From NCBI RefSeq assembly GCF_013149275.1, contig NZ_JABGNA010000014.1, positions 1 to 64,000 on the forward strand: DNA of 64,000 nt. The letters are read 5' to 3'. Under the pieces are notes generated by a model, which saw nothing but the letters and a program-made list of their open reading frames with translations, did not search any database and was not told the DNA's origin. Position 1 is the stretch's first letter. Each line of letters begins with the position of its first letter. Shown piece after piece: positions 9,937 to 17,985 of this stretch. The stretch comes from Mucilaginibacter sp. SG564 (GTDB lineage Bacteria > Bacteroidota > Bacteroidia > Sphingobacteriales > Sphingobacteriaceae). The position numbers and the translations under genes are program-made.

Positions 9937-9984
9937 TTAAGCAACAACAACTGGTGGAGGAAGTACCGAATTGAATGGTAACAT
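9937..9984 (-). CDS. Possible leader peptide upstream of EamA gene
   Basis: A 15-codon open frame (M-L-P-F-N-S-V-L then PPPVVVA and stop) lies 114 bp upstream of the EamA start, followed by a small hairpin (GCTGTA/TACAGC, about 9904-9918). The run of Pro and Val codons recalls attenuation leaders, and PPP is a known ribosome-stalling motif. The frame is open further upstream without an ATG, so this could be chance. Low confidence. Confidence 0.2.
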   Translation of the reverse strand: MLPFNSVLPPPVVVA

Positions 9985-10378
9985 GATGATAATAATTACA
10001 GCTGCAATGTAGGTATAATAGTATTTGTAGTCAAGCGATGAATTCTTATATCTGTTAAAGAAACCCCTTCCTCCCCTTCCCGAGGGAAGGAATCGCACTT
10101 ACCCCGGGCTTTTTTTGTTTATGGCTTTTGTCCCCCGAGACGAAGCTAAAGTTCCCTCCCCACGGGAGGGGTGCGGCTGGTCGGAGCGGTGGCAGGGAGG
10201 GGTTCATACGCCCTGCTTTTCGCGGCCGCTCGGCTCCTGCCGCGTGACAACTATTTGCAGGCCTCTGGCCTGCGATTAAATATCACTTTGTCTTCTACAG
10301 CGGCCGGAGGCCGGTTAATAATGGTCACTCGGCTGGAGCCGACAGGTGTTGGGAAGACATAAATTTATACCGAACGTT

Positions 10379-10512
10379 GTCATTTCGATGAGCAGAAGCT
10401 GAGGCCTGGGCGGGAGGGCGAAGAGAAATCTTGTACGATTTGCTTATCTCAGCGTATAAGATTTTTCGCTGCGCTCAAGAGATAGTTTCTCCTCGTACCT
10501 CGTCGAAATGAC
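10379..10512. repeat. GTCAT/ATGAC dispersed element
   Basis: Element bounded by perfect 10-bp inverted repeats GTCATTTCGA and TCGAAATGAC, with an internal palindrome around GCTTATCTCAGCGTATAAG. It belongs to the same dispersed family as those at 10591, 12445, 25180, 29984, 41660 and 43596. Confidence 0.75.
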
Positions 10513-10590
10513 AACTTTTTCTTCTCCCCAGCACTTGAGGGCTGGAGCCGAGCGACTGCCGGGTCTTTACATAAAAACCCAAACACGTTT

Positions 10591-10666
10591 GTCATGCTGA
10601 GGAACGAAGCATCTGTTATTAAGCCTTCCAATCGCAGAATAGATCCTTCACTCCGTTCAGGATGAC
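10591..10666. repeat. GTCAT/ATGAC dispersed element
   Basis: Ends GTCATGCTGA and TCAGGATGAC, 76 bp, interior with GAAGCATCTGTTA. Same family as the element at 10379. Confidence 0.7.
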
Positions 10667-10721
10667 AAAACTGTTCAATTTAGCCCATGGTCGGTGTTAT
10701 CACCGCACCATTAACAGAAAC

Positions 10722-12410
10722 TTATAACCCCTTACCTATCCTCACCAAATAAAACCGCTCCAAAGTACCCAACCTGCTGGTTTTGATGATGAATGGCAAG
10801 ATAATGTTTTCGCGGGGATAATTGTAAAATGCCTGTACTATCCGGAAATCGGTATGGTTCTTTTCCAGTTCGGCTTTTAAGCCGTCGTCTATCAATATAA
10901 GGGCTTTGTTGTGCGTGGCTGCCTGGGCCATACTCATAAAAGTTACCGGCTGGTGGGTGTAAAAATCAAAGGCATTGGGCACATCAAAAGCGGCGATGAT
11001 TTCGTCGTTAGGATAATGCTGGTTGATGTATTCGGCAGCGTGCACATCGCCTTTAAATTTCAATAGTGTTGGATAAACCACGCCTACAAGGTAAGCGTTA
11101 ACCCATAAACCTATTATCACCGTTAATAAAAACAAGGCCCGTTCCCGGTTGCCGCTGTTTTTATAAATATATAAGGTAATGCCAATAAGCAAGATACTGA
11201 GCGCTACAAATACGGGCCAGCGCTCGGGTGCGAAAACAAAGTTGAGCAGCGTTACCGCGATGATGAGCAATACCACAATAGTATACTGAGCGATGGTGAA
11301 GAACTTGTTTTTGTTCTGGATCACCTCCCTAACAAAACCAGCTGTGATGATAGCGAAAAAGGGAAACAGGATATTGGTATAAAAGGGCAGCTGAAACTTG
11401 GATATCGAAAATATCAGCAGCATCACCACCGAACCACTGATGCTGATATACTCGGGCAGCTTTACTCCTTTGATCATTTTGCCGATATGCCTGATAAGCG
11501 CGTAATAAAACACCAGCATCCACGGCGCGAAGGCCCACAATAATGTATGCAGAAAAAAGAACACGCTGCCATGACTGTTGCGGATAAAACTGTTGTTATT
11601 GAAACGACCGAACTGGCTATCCCATAAAAACCAATGAATACCCGATATGCCTGTTTTGCCAAACACCACTTTTTCGGGGTGCATATCAAACTGTATATAT
11701 AAGGTATAAATTTCGGGCAGGGTAAACACGCAAACCAGTACAAAGGCCAGCAGCCATTTCCAGTGGAACAGGCTTTTAATATCTTTTTTAAACAGGTAAT
11801 CGCCAATGATGGCGCTGCCAATGGGGATGAGCAGGTAAATGCCCTTGGTCATCACGGCGCAGGCGGTAAACAGGGCGCCGAGTAAAATATCGGCCCAGCC
11901 AAAGCGCTCTTTGAGTTGATAAAAGTGATATACGGACCCCATCAGCAAACCCATAATATAAGGCTCGGCCCGCACATCGGTGTTCGACATGAGTCCGTGC
12001 TGCGCGGTAAGCAATATCAGTACCGCAATAAGGGTAGTTTCCTGATCGTAAAACTTGCGGGCCAGTTTATAGGTATATAGCACCGACATCAGGAAAAACA
12101 ACAGGGCGGGTAACTTATAGGCTATGGTATTGATGCCAAAGATCTTAAAGCTCAAAGCAGCCATCCAAAAAGGGAAGTGCGGTTTATCCAGCCAGTCCTT
12201 ACCATGATAAATAATATCAGTAAAATTATTGCTTTGGGCCATACCACGGGCCAGTACGCTGTACAAACTGGGATCATCGGTAAAGTATTTGATGCCAATG
12301 CCGGCTATATTCACCAGTATGCCCAATGCCAATACTACGATGTATGGCTTTTTATACGCGGAAGATAAAGTGCTTACTGAACTGTTCACCAGGGGATATT
12401 TAGGGTACAA
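10722..12410 (-). CDS. ArnT-like GT-C glycosyltransferase (GT39/GT83 type)
   Basis: 562-residue polytopic membrane protein of the dolichyl-phosphate-mannose mannosyltransferase/ArnT superfamily. The first periplasmic loop has the acidic catalytic pair in FTDDPSLYSVLARGM, followed by the typical DKPHFPFW segment and about eleven hydrophobic helices, then a soluble C-terminal domain (from about residue 450). Such enzymes transfer sugars from polyprenyl phosphates onto lipid A, proteins or glycans at the outer face of the inner membrane. Acceptor and donor cannot be inferred. A second GT39-like gene lies at 28111. Confidence 0.88.
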   Translation of the reverse strand: MYPKYPLVNSSVSTLSSAYKKPYIVVLALGILVNIAGIGIKYFTDDPSLYSVLARGMAQSNNFTDIIYHGKDWLDKPHFPFWMAALSFKIFGINTIAYKLPALLFFLMSVLYTYKLARKFYDQETTLIAVLILLTAQHGLMSNTDVRAEPYIMGLLMGSVYHFYQLKERFGWADILLGALFTACAVMTKGIYLLIPIGSAIIGDYLFKKDIKSLFHWKWLLAFVLVCVFTLPEIYTLYIQFDMHPEKVVFGKTGISGIHWFLWDSQFGRFNNNSFIRNSHGSVFFFLHTLLWAFAPWMLVFYYALIRHIGKMIKGVKLPEYISISGSVVMLLIFSISKFQLPFYTNILFPFFAIITAGFVREVIQNKNKFFTIAQYTIVVLLIIAVTLLNFVFAPERWPVFVALSILLIGITLYIYKNSGNRERALFLLTVIIGLWVNAYLVGVVYPTLLKFKGDVHAAEYINQHYPNDEIIAAFDVPNAFDFYTHQPVTFMSMAQAATHNKALILIDDGLKAELEKNHTDFRIVQAFYNYPRENIILPFIIKTSRLGTLERFYLVRIGKGL

Positions 12411-12859
12411 AATAACACATTATAAAACGAAAAGGAAAACCATAGTCGTCCCGATCGCAGATAGAGATCTTTTACGATGAGCTTATCCGCGTATAAGATC
12501 TCTATCTGCGTTCGAGATGACAATTGTTTTTACCCGCTCTACTTTATCGTTTTTTTAAAGGCAGGGACATGTGCGATTCCTTCCCTCAGAAAGGAACAAT
12601 GTCATTATTTAAGGTTACTCCGTAGGAGTAAAAGCTTTGTAGAAAACAAAGAATAAGTATTTAGCATGCCGTAGGTATGCAACCGAAGTACAGTACCTAC
12701 GGCACTGGTTTTGCTATCGAAATTTCCCTACAACGCTTTAACCCCGATGGGGTTTACAAAAAAGCCTAACTTAATCACAACCATCCGCCCGAGGGGAGGG
12801 AATTAAAATCCTGGAATAAAGCTTAAAGCCCTCTCCTTTGGAGAGGGTTGGGTGAGGTG
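12411..12859. repeat. Repeat-rich intergenic region
   Basis: 449 bp between the two glycosyltransferase genes. It holds a GTCGTC...GATGAC element (12445-12521), a multi-hairpin unit at about 12606-12765 (CTCCGTAGGAG, GCATGCCGTAGGTATGC, CCTACGG, CCCCGATGGGG) and a CTCTCCTTTGGAGAGG palindrome (12829-12859). No gene is seen. Confidence 0.65.
12445..12521. repeat. GTCAT/ATGAC family element
   Basis: Long inverted repeat with arms GCAGATAGAGATCT and AGATCTCTATCTGC and interior GCTTATCCGCGTATAAG, which matches the interior of the copy at 10379. Confidence 0.7.
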
Positions 12860-13840
12860 TTACTCCTTCCAGGGCAGATACTTAGGCGATATTTCTTTCA
12901 ATGTCGGGTTAACCGGGTTCAGAGTTTCGCCATTCAATATCTTTTCATATAATCCCAGGTAGCGCTGCGCCATTTTTTGAACGGTAAAATATTCCATGGC
13001 GTAATCATGGCAATGCTGGTTATTAAAAGAATCCACATCCTTAAGCGCTGTTGTTAACGCAATTTTGCTATCGTTCAGGAAACCAACCTCCGCCGGTACC
13101 AATTCCGGCAGCGAGCCATAAGGTGTGCCGAATACCGGGCAGCCAAAATACAGACTTTCGATAATGGCCAAACCAAAAGGCTCGTGCCATAAAACAGGAA
13201 ACAGCAAAGCCTTGGAAGCATTCAACACTACCGACTTTTGGTCATTATCAACCATGCCCTTAAACCGTACATTTAAATTTGGCGTAAAGCGCAGCCCCAT
13301 CTTCAAGTTTAAACGTGTGCCGCCCAGTACCACCAGCTTGTTGTGGCTTTGAGTGGCTATATCAATAGCTCCTTTTACGTTTTTAACGCGCCAGGCCGCT
13401 TTAGCCAAAAAGTGGACATGGGTGCGTTTTTGTTGCAGATCGGGCTTGGGGTAATCATCAGGATCGAGACCGTGGTGCACATACATGGATGACCCGTGGC
13501 GGGCAGCGTGATTAGCCGATACAAATACTGAATTTTGATCAAGTGTCTGGCCGTAGCCGGGATTGTTGTGTACATTAACCAGGTATGGCTTTTTTGTAAA
13601 TCCGCTAACCTGAAAATGGAAGTGCACCACATCCACATCATCCGACACCTGTTGGTTCATATCCACAGCAGGGTCATAAACCAATACTTTCGCGAACGGA
13701 CAGGCAGAACCAGCGCTTACCAAAAAAGTAACCTCATGGCCCAGGCGGTTAAGCTCTTTGCCCAGCCACCAGATCATCCTTTCGGTACCACCATATTTGG
13801 CAGCCGGTATCACAGTATTGTTAACGATTAATATTTTCAT
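12860..13840 (-). CDS. Glycosyltransferase family 4 protein
   Basis: 326-residue GT-B fold glycosyltransferase. The N-terminal domain begins MKILIVNNTVIPAAKYGGTE with the GG loop of GT4 enzymes; the C-terminal donor domain has FPVLWHEPFGLAIIESLYFG, containing the EX7E motif, followed by CPVFGTPYGSLPEL. It uses a nucleotide sugar in the cytoplasm and is likely involved in exopolysaccharide, LPS or glycan synthesis. It is somewhat short for GT4 (usually about 350-400). It is separated from the upstream membrane glycosyltransferase by 450 bp of repeats, so co-transcription is uncertain. Confidence 0.92.
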   Translation of the reverse strand: MKILIVNNTVIPAAKYGGTERMIWWLGKELNRLGHEVTFLVSAGSACPFAKVLVYDPAVDMNQQVSDDVDVVHFHFQVSGFTKKPYLVNVHNNPGYGQTLDQNSVFVSANHAARHGSSMYVHHGLDPDDYPKPDLQQKRTHVHFLAKAAWRVKNVKGAIDIATQSHNKLVVLGGTRLNLKMGLRFTPNLNVRFKGMVDNDQKSVVLNASKALLFPVLWHEPFGLAIIESLYFGCPVFGTPYGSLPELVPAEVGFLNDSKIALTTALKDVDSFNNQHCHDYAMEYFTVQKMAQRYLGLYEKILNGETLNPVNPTLKEISPKYLPWKE

Positions 13841-14203
13841 GCAGGCGATGAATGTAAGCGCCCGAATTTCGGAATTTTAATTTGGATTGGAAATTTCCGA
13901 CATCAATCGCCGTGTGCGCTAAAACCTTGCAATAAATTGAATTTTATTTATAAATCTTGAGTTTTATAAGCAATGCATGTAAAAACCACTACGCAAACGT
14001 TTGATAAATCAATAAAATAGGTTATCAACTCTTTTTTTAAAGAAAATTCACCCAAAAAAACCACACAAATGATGTAAATCATCCAAATAAGGAAGATATT
14101 TCCTCATTTAATTTTACTAATTTTCACATTACCAATATAATCTACCAACTTTTTTAATTATTTTAGAAACTTCATTAAGTTCTTAACAATTCAACTAAAA
14201 GAA
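13841..14203. other. A/T-rich divergent promoter region
   Basis: 363 bp between the GT4 gene (-) and the sugar transporter (+). It contains a CCGAATTTCGGAATTTTAA repeat motif near 13861 that also occurs near 5932 and in related form near 33530, and is otherwise very A/T-rich. No open frame is supported. Confidence 0.55.
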
Positions 14204-15520
14204 ATGGATTCTGTTATCAAAGCCGAAAAAGCGGCAGTAAAAAGCTCAGGGATCAACCCTATCATTATTATAGGCGCGTTATTTTTCATCTTCGGGTTTG
14301 TAACCTGGTTAAACTCGGTATTGATACCCTACTTAAAAATTGCCTGCCAGCTTAATAACATCGAATCATTTTTAGTTGCGAGCGCTTTTTACATTGCCTA
14401 TTTGTTAATGGCCAAACCATCGGCCTGGCTGCTTAAACTATTTGGCTTTAAAAATGGCATGGCTGTAGGTTTGCTCATTATGGCGGTTGGCGCACTCATA
14501 TTTATCCCAGCGGCATTAACGCGCACTTATGCTATTTTCCTGATCGGCCTATTTGTACAGGGTTCGGGATTGGCCGTTTTACAATCTGCCTCAAATCCGT
14601 ATATCACTATAGTTGGCCCGCCCGAAAGCGCTGCCAAACGTATCAGCATTATGGGTATCTGTAATAAATTTGCCGGTGTGCTGGCGCCAATTGCATTAGG
14701 TGCCGTAGTGTTAAAAAACATCGACGCTTTTACAGCTAACCTGGCCAAATTGGATGCCACTCAAAAAATAGCCGAATTGAATGAACTGGCTTCCAGGGTA
14801 ATTTTGCCTTATATACTTATTGTTATTGTATTGGCAGTATTGGCCGTGCTGATCTATTTTTCGGGCCTGCCAGAAATTGATACAGATCATGAAGACGAAA
14901 CTGTAGCGGCTGCCAACTCGGGCAAAACCAGCGTATTCGAGTTTCCACATTTGATATTGGGTGTAATTGCCCTGTTCCTGTATGTAGGTGCCGAAGTTAT
15001 AGCCGGCGACTCTATCATCAGCTATGGTGTTGCGCATCATATACCACTATCTACCGCCAAATATTTTGCTTCTGGTACATTGGCTTGTATGGTTATAGGT
15101 TATATAGCGGGTATTTTATTTATCCCTCGTTACATTTCACAGCAAAAGGCGCTGGTATACTCGGCCGTGTTGGGAGTGATTTTAACCGCGGTTGCCTTAA
15201 TTGTTCCTAAATATGCCTCTGTGGCTTGTATTGCTCTTTTGGGGCTGGCCAATTCATTAATGTGGCCTGCTATATGGCCATTGGCTTTGTCTGGCCTGGG
15301 CCGGTTCACCAAGATCGGTTCGTCATTACTGGTGATGGGTATTGCAGGCGCAGCGGTTTTCCCACCTATTTATGGCTTCCTGGTCGACAGCTTTAAAACA
15401 AGCCTCGGCCCCGAAGAAGCAGCGCAAACCTCGTATTGGATCCTGTTGCCTATTTACTTGTTCATACTTTATTTTGCCGCTATTGGGTATAAGAAAGGGA
15501 AACATGTGATAGCGGTGTAA
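14204..15520 (+). CDS. FucP/GluP-type sugar MFS transporter
   Basis: 438-residue major facilitator with twelve predicted helices. The first helix region IIIGALFFIFGFVTWLNSVL and the conserved NPYITIVGPPESAAKRISIM after helix 4 are hallmarks of the fucose/glucose-galactose:H+ symporter family. It imports a hexose or related sugar by proton or cation symport. No sugar kinase or regulator is adjacent, so the substrate cannot be narrowed. The 3' end abuts a large repeat hairpin at 15527-15615 that may terminate it. Confidence 0.93.
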   Translation: MDSVIKAEKAAVKSSGINPIIIIGALFFIFGFVTWLNSVLIPYLKIACQLNNIESFLVASAFYIAYLLMAKPSAWLLKLFGFKNGMAVGLLIMAVGALIFIPAALTRTYAIFLIGLFVQGSGLAVLQSASNPYITIVGPPESAAKRISIMGICNKFAGVLAPIALGAVVLKNIDAFTANLAKLDATQKIAELNELASRVILPYILIVIVLAVLAVLIYFSGLPEIDTDHEDETVAAANSGKTSVFEFPHLILGVIALFLYVGAEVIAGDSIISYGVAHHIPLSTAKYFASGTLACMVIGYIAGILFIPRYISQQKALVYSAVLGVILTAVALIVPKYASVACIALLGLANSLMWPAIWPLALSGLGRFTKIGSSLLVMGIAGAAVFPPIYGFLVDSFKTSLGPEEAAQTSYWILLPIYLFILYFAAIGYKKGKHVIAV

Positions 15521-15526
15521 GATTTT

Positions 15527-15615
15527 CTGAACCTTGATTTTGGGGATTTTAGGATTACCTTGATTTTTTTAAAAATAATCACGCCCATCTTTAAATCCTA
15601 AAAATCATGGTTCAG
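15527..15615. repeat. CTGAACC...GGTTCAG hairpin repeat
   Basis: Arms CTGAACCTTGATTTTGGG-GATTTTAGGATT and AATCCTAAAAATCATGGTTCAG. A similar half-unit (CTGAACCAGAATTTATAGAA) occurs at about 36213. It lies between convergent genes and may act as terminator as well as repeat. Confidence 0.65.
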
Positions 15616-15618
15616 ATA

Positions 15619-16113
15619 CTATTTCCTAAACCACTTTCGGCTGGCCACCAGTAACCCAAACTCTTCCGAAGGGTTTTTCTGTGTGGATTTATGATGTATT
15701 TTATGCGCCCTGCGGATACCTGCCAGGTAACGGTTGTTACTCCTGAACGCTTTAAAGCGATTATGAATAAACCAATCGTGAAAAATAAAATAGATGATTC
15801 CGTATATGCTGATGCCAGCACCTATCCAGAAGTGATAGTCTAAAGCAAGGTGCCCCAGCCACATCAGCCATAAAGCAAAGGCCGCGAAACCGATGCTGAA
15901 CAGATCGTTCAGCTCAAACCAGCCATGCCTTTCCTGGTGGTGCGTTTTATGAATAAACCACAGCGGCCCATGAAACAGGTATTTATGCATAGCCCAGGAT
16001 AATAATTCCATCAGGGCGATGGTAAGCAACACGATACCAATGTTTAAAAATACCGTTGTAAAGTTGAAATGTTGCAAGGTTGAAATGTTACTTTTTCTTC
16101 TTTTCGGCCTCAA
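15619..16113 (-). CDS. Sterol desaturase/beta-carotene hydroxylase-like membrane enzyme
   Basis: 164-residue fatty-acid-hydroxylase superfamily protein with the di-iron His clusters HKYLFH, HKTHHQERH, HDWFIHNRF and HKIHH set among about four membrane helices. Length and motif spacing match bacterial beta-carotene hydroxylases (CrtZ type), which convert beta-carotene to zeaxanthin. No other carotenoid gene is in the window. The first ATG overlaps the S23 gene by 26 bp and its first ~15 codons derive from the flanking repeat of that gene, so the N-terminus may have been altered by insertion; a TTG nearby is an alternative start. Confidence 0.85.
   Translation of the reverse strand: MRPKRRKSNISTLQHFNFTTVFLNIGIVLLTIALMELLSWAMHKYLFHGPLWFIHKTHHQERHGWFELNDLFSIGFAAFALWLMWLGHLALDYHFWIGAGISIYGIIYFIFHDWFIHNRFKAFRSNNRYLAGIRRAHKIHHKSTQKNPSEEFGLLVASRKWFRK
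16055..16091. repeat. Left inverted repeat flanking S23 gene
   Basis: GTTGTAAAGTTGAAATGTTG followed by CAAGGTTGAAATGTTAC. It is an imperfect inverted match to 16480-16511 on the other side of the four-helix-bundle gene. Confidence 0.65.
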
Positions 16114-16474
16114 ACTTCTTTAGATAATCAATTAGTGATTTCGTTTTACCCGAGAATTCAATACTTTTTGCATACAAATCATTATACACCGTACCATTGA
16201 TCTTACCCGATCTGTATAAAATCACCAATTTATTTCTAAACTCGCCGGATGAACCTTTTGCATAGTTTAAAAATCTGATAAAATCAGGGTTGTTGTTATA
16301 CTCAAACCCTTCTGCAATATTATCAGACATAGAACAAGCTGCTCTTCTTATCTGATCTTTCATTCCCCAATCAGATTTCAGAGGCTCAGTATCGCACAGT
16401 GAATAAACTTCAACTGCAATTGAAACAGCTAAATTCCAGATATCTAAATCTTCAAACTTTTGAAACTTACTCAA
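16088..16474 (-). CDS. Four-helix-bundle protein (S23/IVS family)
   Basis: 128-residue protein of the 23S rRNA-intervening-sequence (S23, TIGR02436-type) family: FEDLDIWNLAVSIAVEVYSL, then SDWGMKDQIRRAACSMSDNI and AEGFEYNNNPDFIRFLNYAK are the diagnostic blocks. Family members form pentameric four-helix bundles, are related to the Avd protein of diversity-generating retroelements, and are scattered through Bacteroidota genomes. The function is unknown. Here it is flanked by imperfect inverted repeats (16055-16091, 16480-16511), which suggests it moved in as a small element between lpdA and the hydroxylase gene. Confidence 0.93.
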   Translation of the reverse strand: MSKFQKFEDLDIWNLAVSIAVEVYSLCDTEPLKSDWGMKDQIRRAACSMSDNIAEGFEYNNNPDFIRFLNYAKGSSGEFRNKLVILYRSGKINGTVYNDLYAKSIEFSGKTKSLIDYLKKFEAEKKKK

Positions 16475-16479
16475 ACAGC

Positions 16480-16511
16480 GTTACAACATTAAAACATTCC
16501 AACCTTACAAC
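16480..16511. repeat. Right inverted repeat flanking S23 gene
   Basis: GTTACAACATTAAAACATTC followed by CAACCTTACAAC. Its reverse complement (GTTGTAAGGTTGGAATGTTT...) matches the left repeat at 16055. Confidence 0.65.
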
Positions 16512-16518
16512 AAATAAA

Positions 16519-17922
16519 CTACATATGTATCGGCCTGTTGTCGGTAGCTGCTAAGCAGGCTTCGCGCATAGCTTCGGTGTAAGTTGGATGGGCGTGGCTC
16601 ATGCGCGAAATATCTTCGGCGCTGGCACGGTACTCCATAGCAACTACAGCCTCGGCTATCATATCTGCAGCCCGTGGACCAATCATGTGAACACCCAGTA
16701 TCTCGTCGGTAGTGGCATCGGCCAGTACTTTCACAAAACCGTCCAGATCGCCACTGGCACGTGCACGGCCGCTGGCTTTGAATGGGAACGATCCTATTTT
16801 ATATTTTACACCGGCTGCTTTCAGCTGTTCTTCTGTTTGACCAACGGCGGCAACTTCGGGCCAGGTATATACTACGCCCGGGATCAGGTTATAATCAATG
16901 TGTGGTTTCTGACCGGCAATGATCTCGGCAACTAAAGTACCTTCGTCTTCGGCTTTGTGGGCCAGCATGGCGCCTTTAATTACGTCGCCAATAGCGTATA
17001 CACCTTTCACGCTGGTTTCCAGGTGATCGTTAACGGTAATTTTTCTGCCGCGTTCTTCTACAGTGATGCCTATCTTATCCAAACCTAAACCATCGGTATA
17101 AGCCACACGACCAACAGCCACCAGGCAGTAATCGCCTTTAAGCTCCTGTTTTTCCCCTTTAGGCGTATCAAAAGTTACAGTCACCTCTTTACCTTTTACG
17201 GTAGCGCCGGTAACTTTGTGGTTCAGGTAAAACTCCATGCCTAATTTGGTCAATACTTTTTGCAGTTCTTTACCCAAAGCTTTATCCATAGTTGGGATAA
17301 TGCCATCCATAAACTCAATTACAGATACTTTAGCGCCTAAGCGGGCGTAAACAGAACCCAACTCCAAACCAATAACACCACCGCCAATCAGCACCAGGTG
17401 TTTAGGTATCTCGGTGAGGGTTAAAGCTTCGGTTGAGGTGATGATGCGTTTTTTATCGATCTTCAGGAATGGCAGCGCCGATGGTTTTGAACCGGTAGCT
17501 ATGATCACATTTTTGCTGGTGATCTCGGTTTCTGTGCCATCGCTCTTTTTAACGATGATGGTATTTTTATCTTTAAAAGATCCAACACCGTGATGGGTAT
17601 CGATCTTATTTTTCTTCATCAGGTAAGTGATACCGCTGGTATTGGCATCAACAACTTCCTGCTTGCGTTTGATCATCTGGCCGAAATCAATTTTCAGGTT
17701 ATCCAGGTTGATACCATGCGTTTTAAAAGCATGGGCAGCATTATGGTAATGTTCAGACGAATCCAATAAAGCTTTTGACGGGATACAGCCTACATTAAGG
17801 CAAGTACCGCCAAGGGTATTATATTTTTCAACAATCGCGGTTTTTAAACCAAGCTGGGCACAACGTATAGCGGCTACATAGCCACCCGGGCCCGAACCGA
17901 TAACGATAACATCATATTGCAT
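16519..17922 (-). CDS. lpdA: Dihydrolipoyl dehydrogenase
   Basis: 467-residue FAD/NAD disulfide oxidoreductase, the E3 component of 2-oxoacid dehydrogenase complexes. The N-terminal FAD fold is GSGPGGYVAAIRCAQLG, the redox disulfide is in GGTCLNVGCIPSK, the NAD fold is GGGVIGLELGSVYARLG, and the C-terminal interface has the His-Glu pair in SHAHPTYTEAMREA. All catalytic residues are present. It is a stand-alone gene here, with no E1 or E2 genes nearby, and may serve several complexes. Confidence 0.97.
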   Translation of the reverse strand: MQYDVIVIGSGPGGYVAAIRCAQLGLKTAIVEKYNTLGGTCLNVGCIPSKALLDSSEHYHNAAHAFKTHGINLDNLKIDFGQMIKRKQEVVDANTSGITYLMKKNKIDTHHGVGSFKDKNTIIVKKSDGTETEITSKNVIIATGSKPSALPFLKIDKKRIITSTEALTLTEIPKHLVLIGGGVIGLELGSVYARLGAKVSVIEFMDGIIPTMDKALGKELQKVLTKLGMEFYLNHKVTGATVKGKEVTVTFDTPKGEKQELKGDYCLVAVGRVAYTDGLGLDKIGITVEERGRKITVNDHLETSVKGVYAIGDVIKGAMLAHKAEDEGTLVAEIIAGQKPHIDYNLIPGVVYTWPEVAAVGQTEEQLKAAGVKYKIGSFPFKASGRARASGDLDGFVKVLADATTDEILGVHMIGPRAADMIAEAVVAMEYRASAEDISRMSHAHPTYTEAMREACLAATDNRPIHM

Positions 17923-17985
17923 AGTAGTCTATTTTGTGGTTGGCAAAGTTAATGGTTATTAGGCTATTATTTTATAGATTAATGG

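Larger units (their letters stand above)
9823..10721. repeat. Long repeat-rich intergenic region
   Basis: 899 bp without a convincing gene apart from a possible 15-codon leader. It is packed with hairpins: a CCTTCCCGAGGGAAGG-type palindrome near 10070, CCCTCCCCACGGGAGGGG near 10152, GCCTCTGGCCTGC and GGCCGGAGGCCGG near 10260-10315, and two GTCAT...ATGAC elements (10379-10512, 10591-10666). In-frame open stretches here are explained by the repeats. Confidence 0.6.

Noticed and set aside
10171..10362. 63-codon frame in the long repeat region
   Set aside because: Composed entirely of GC-rich palindromic repeats; no family resemblance and no start context.
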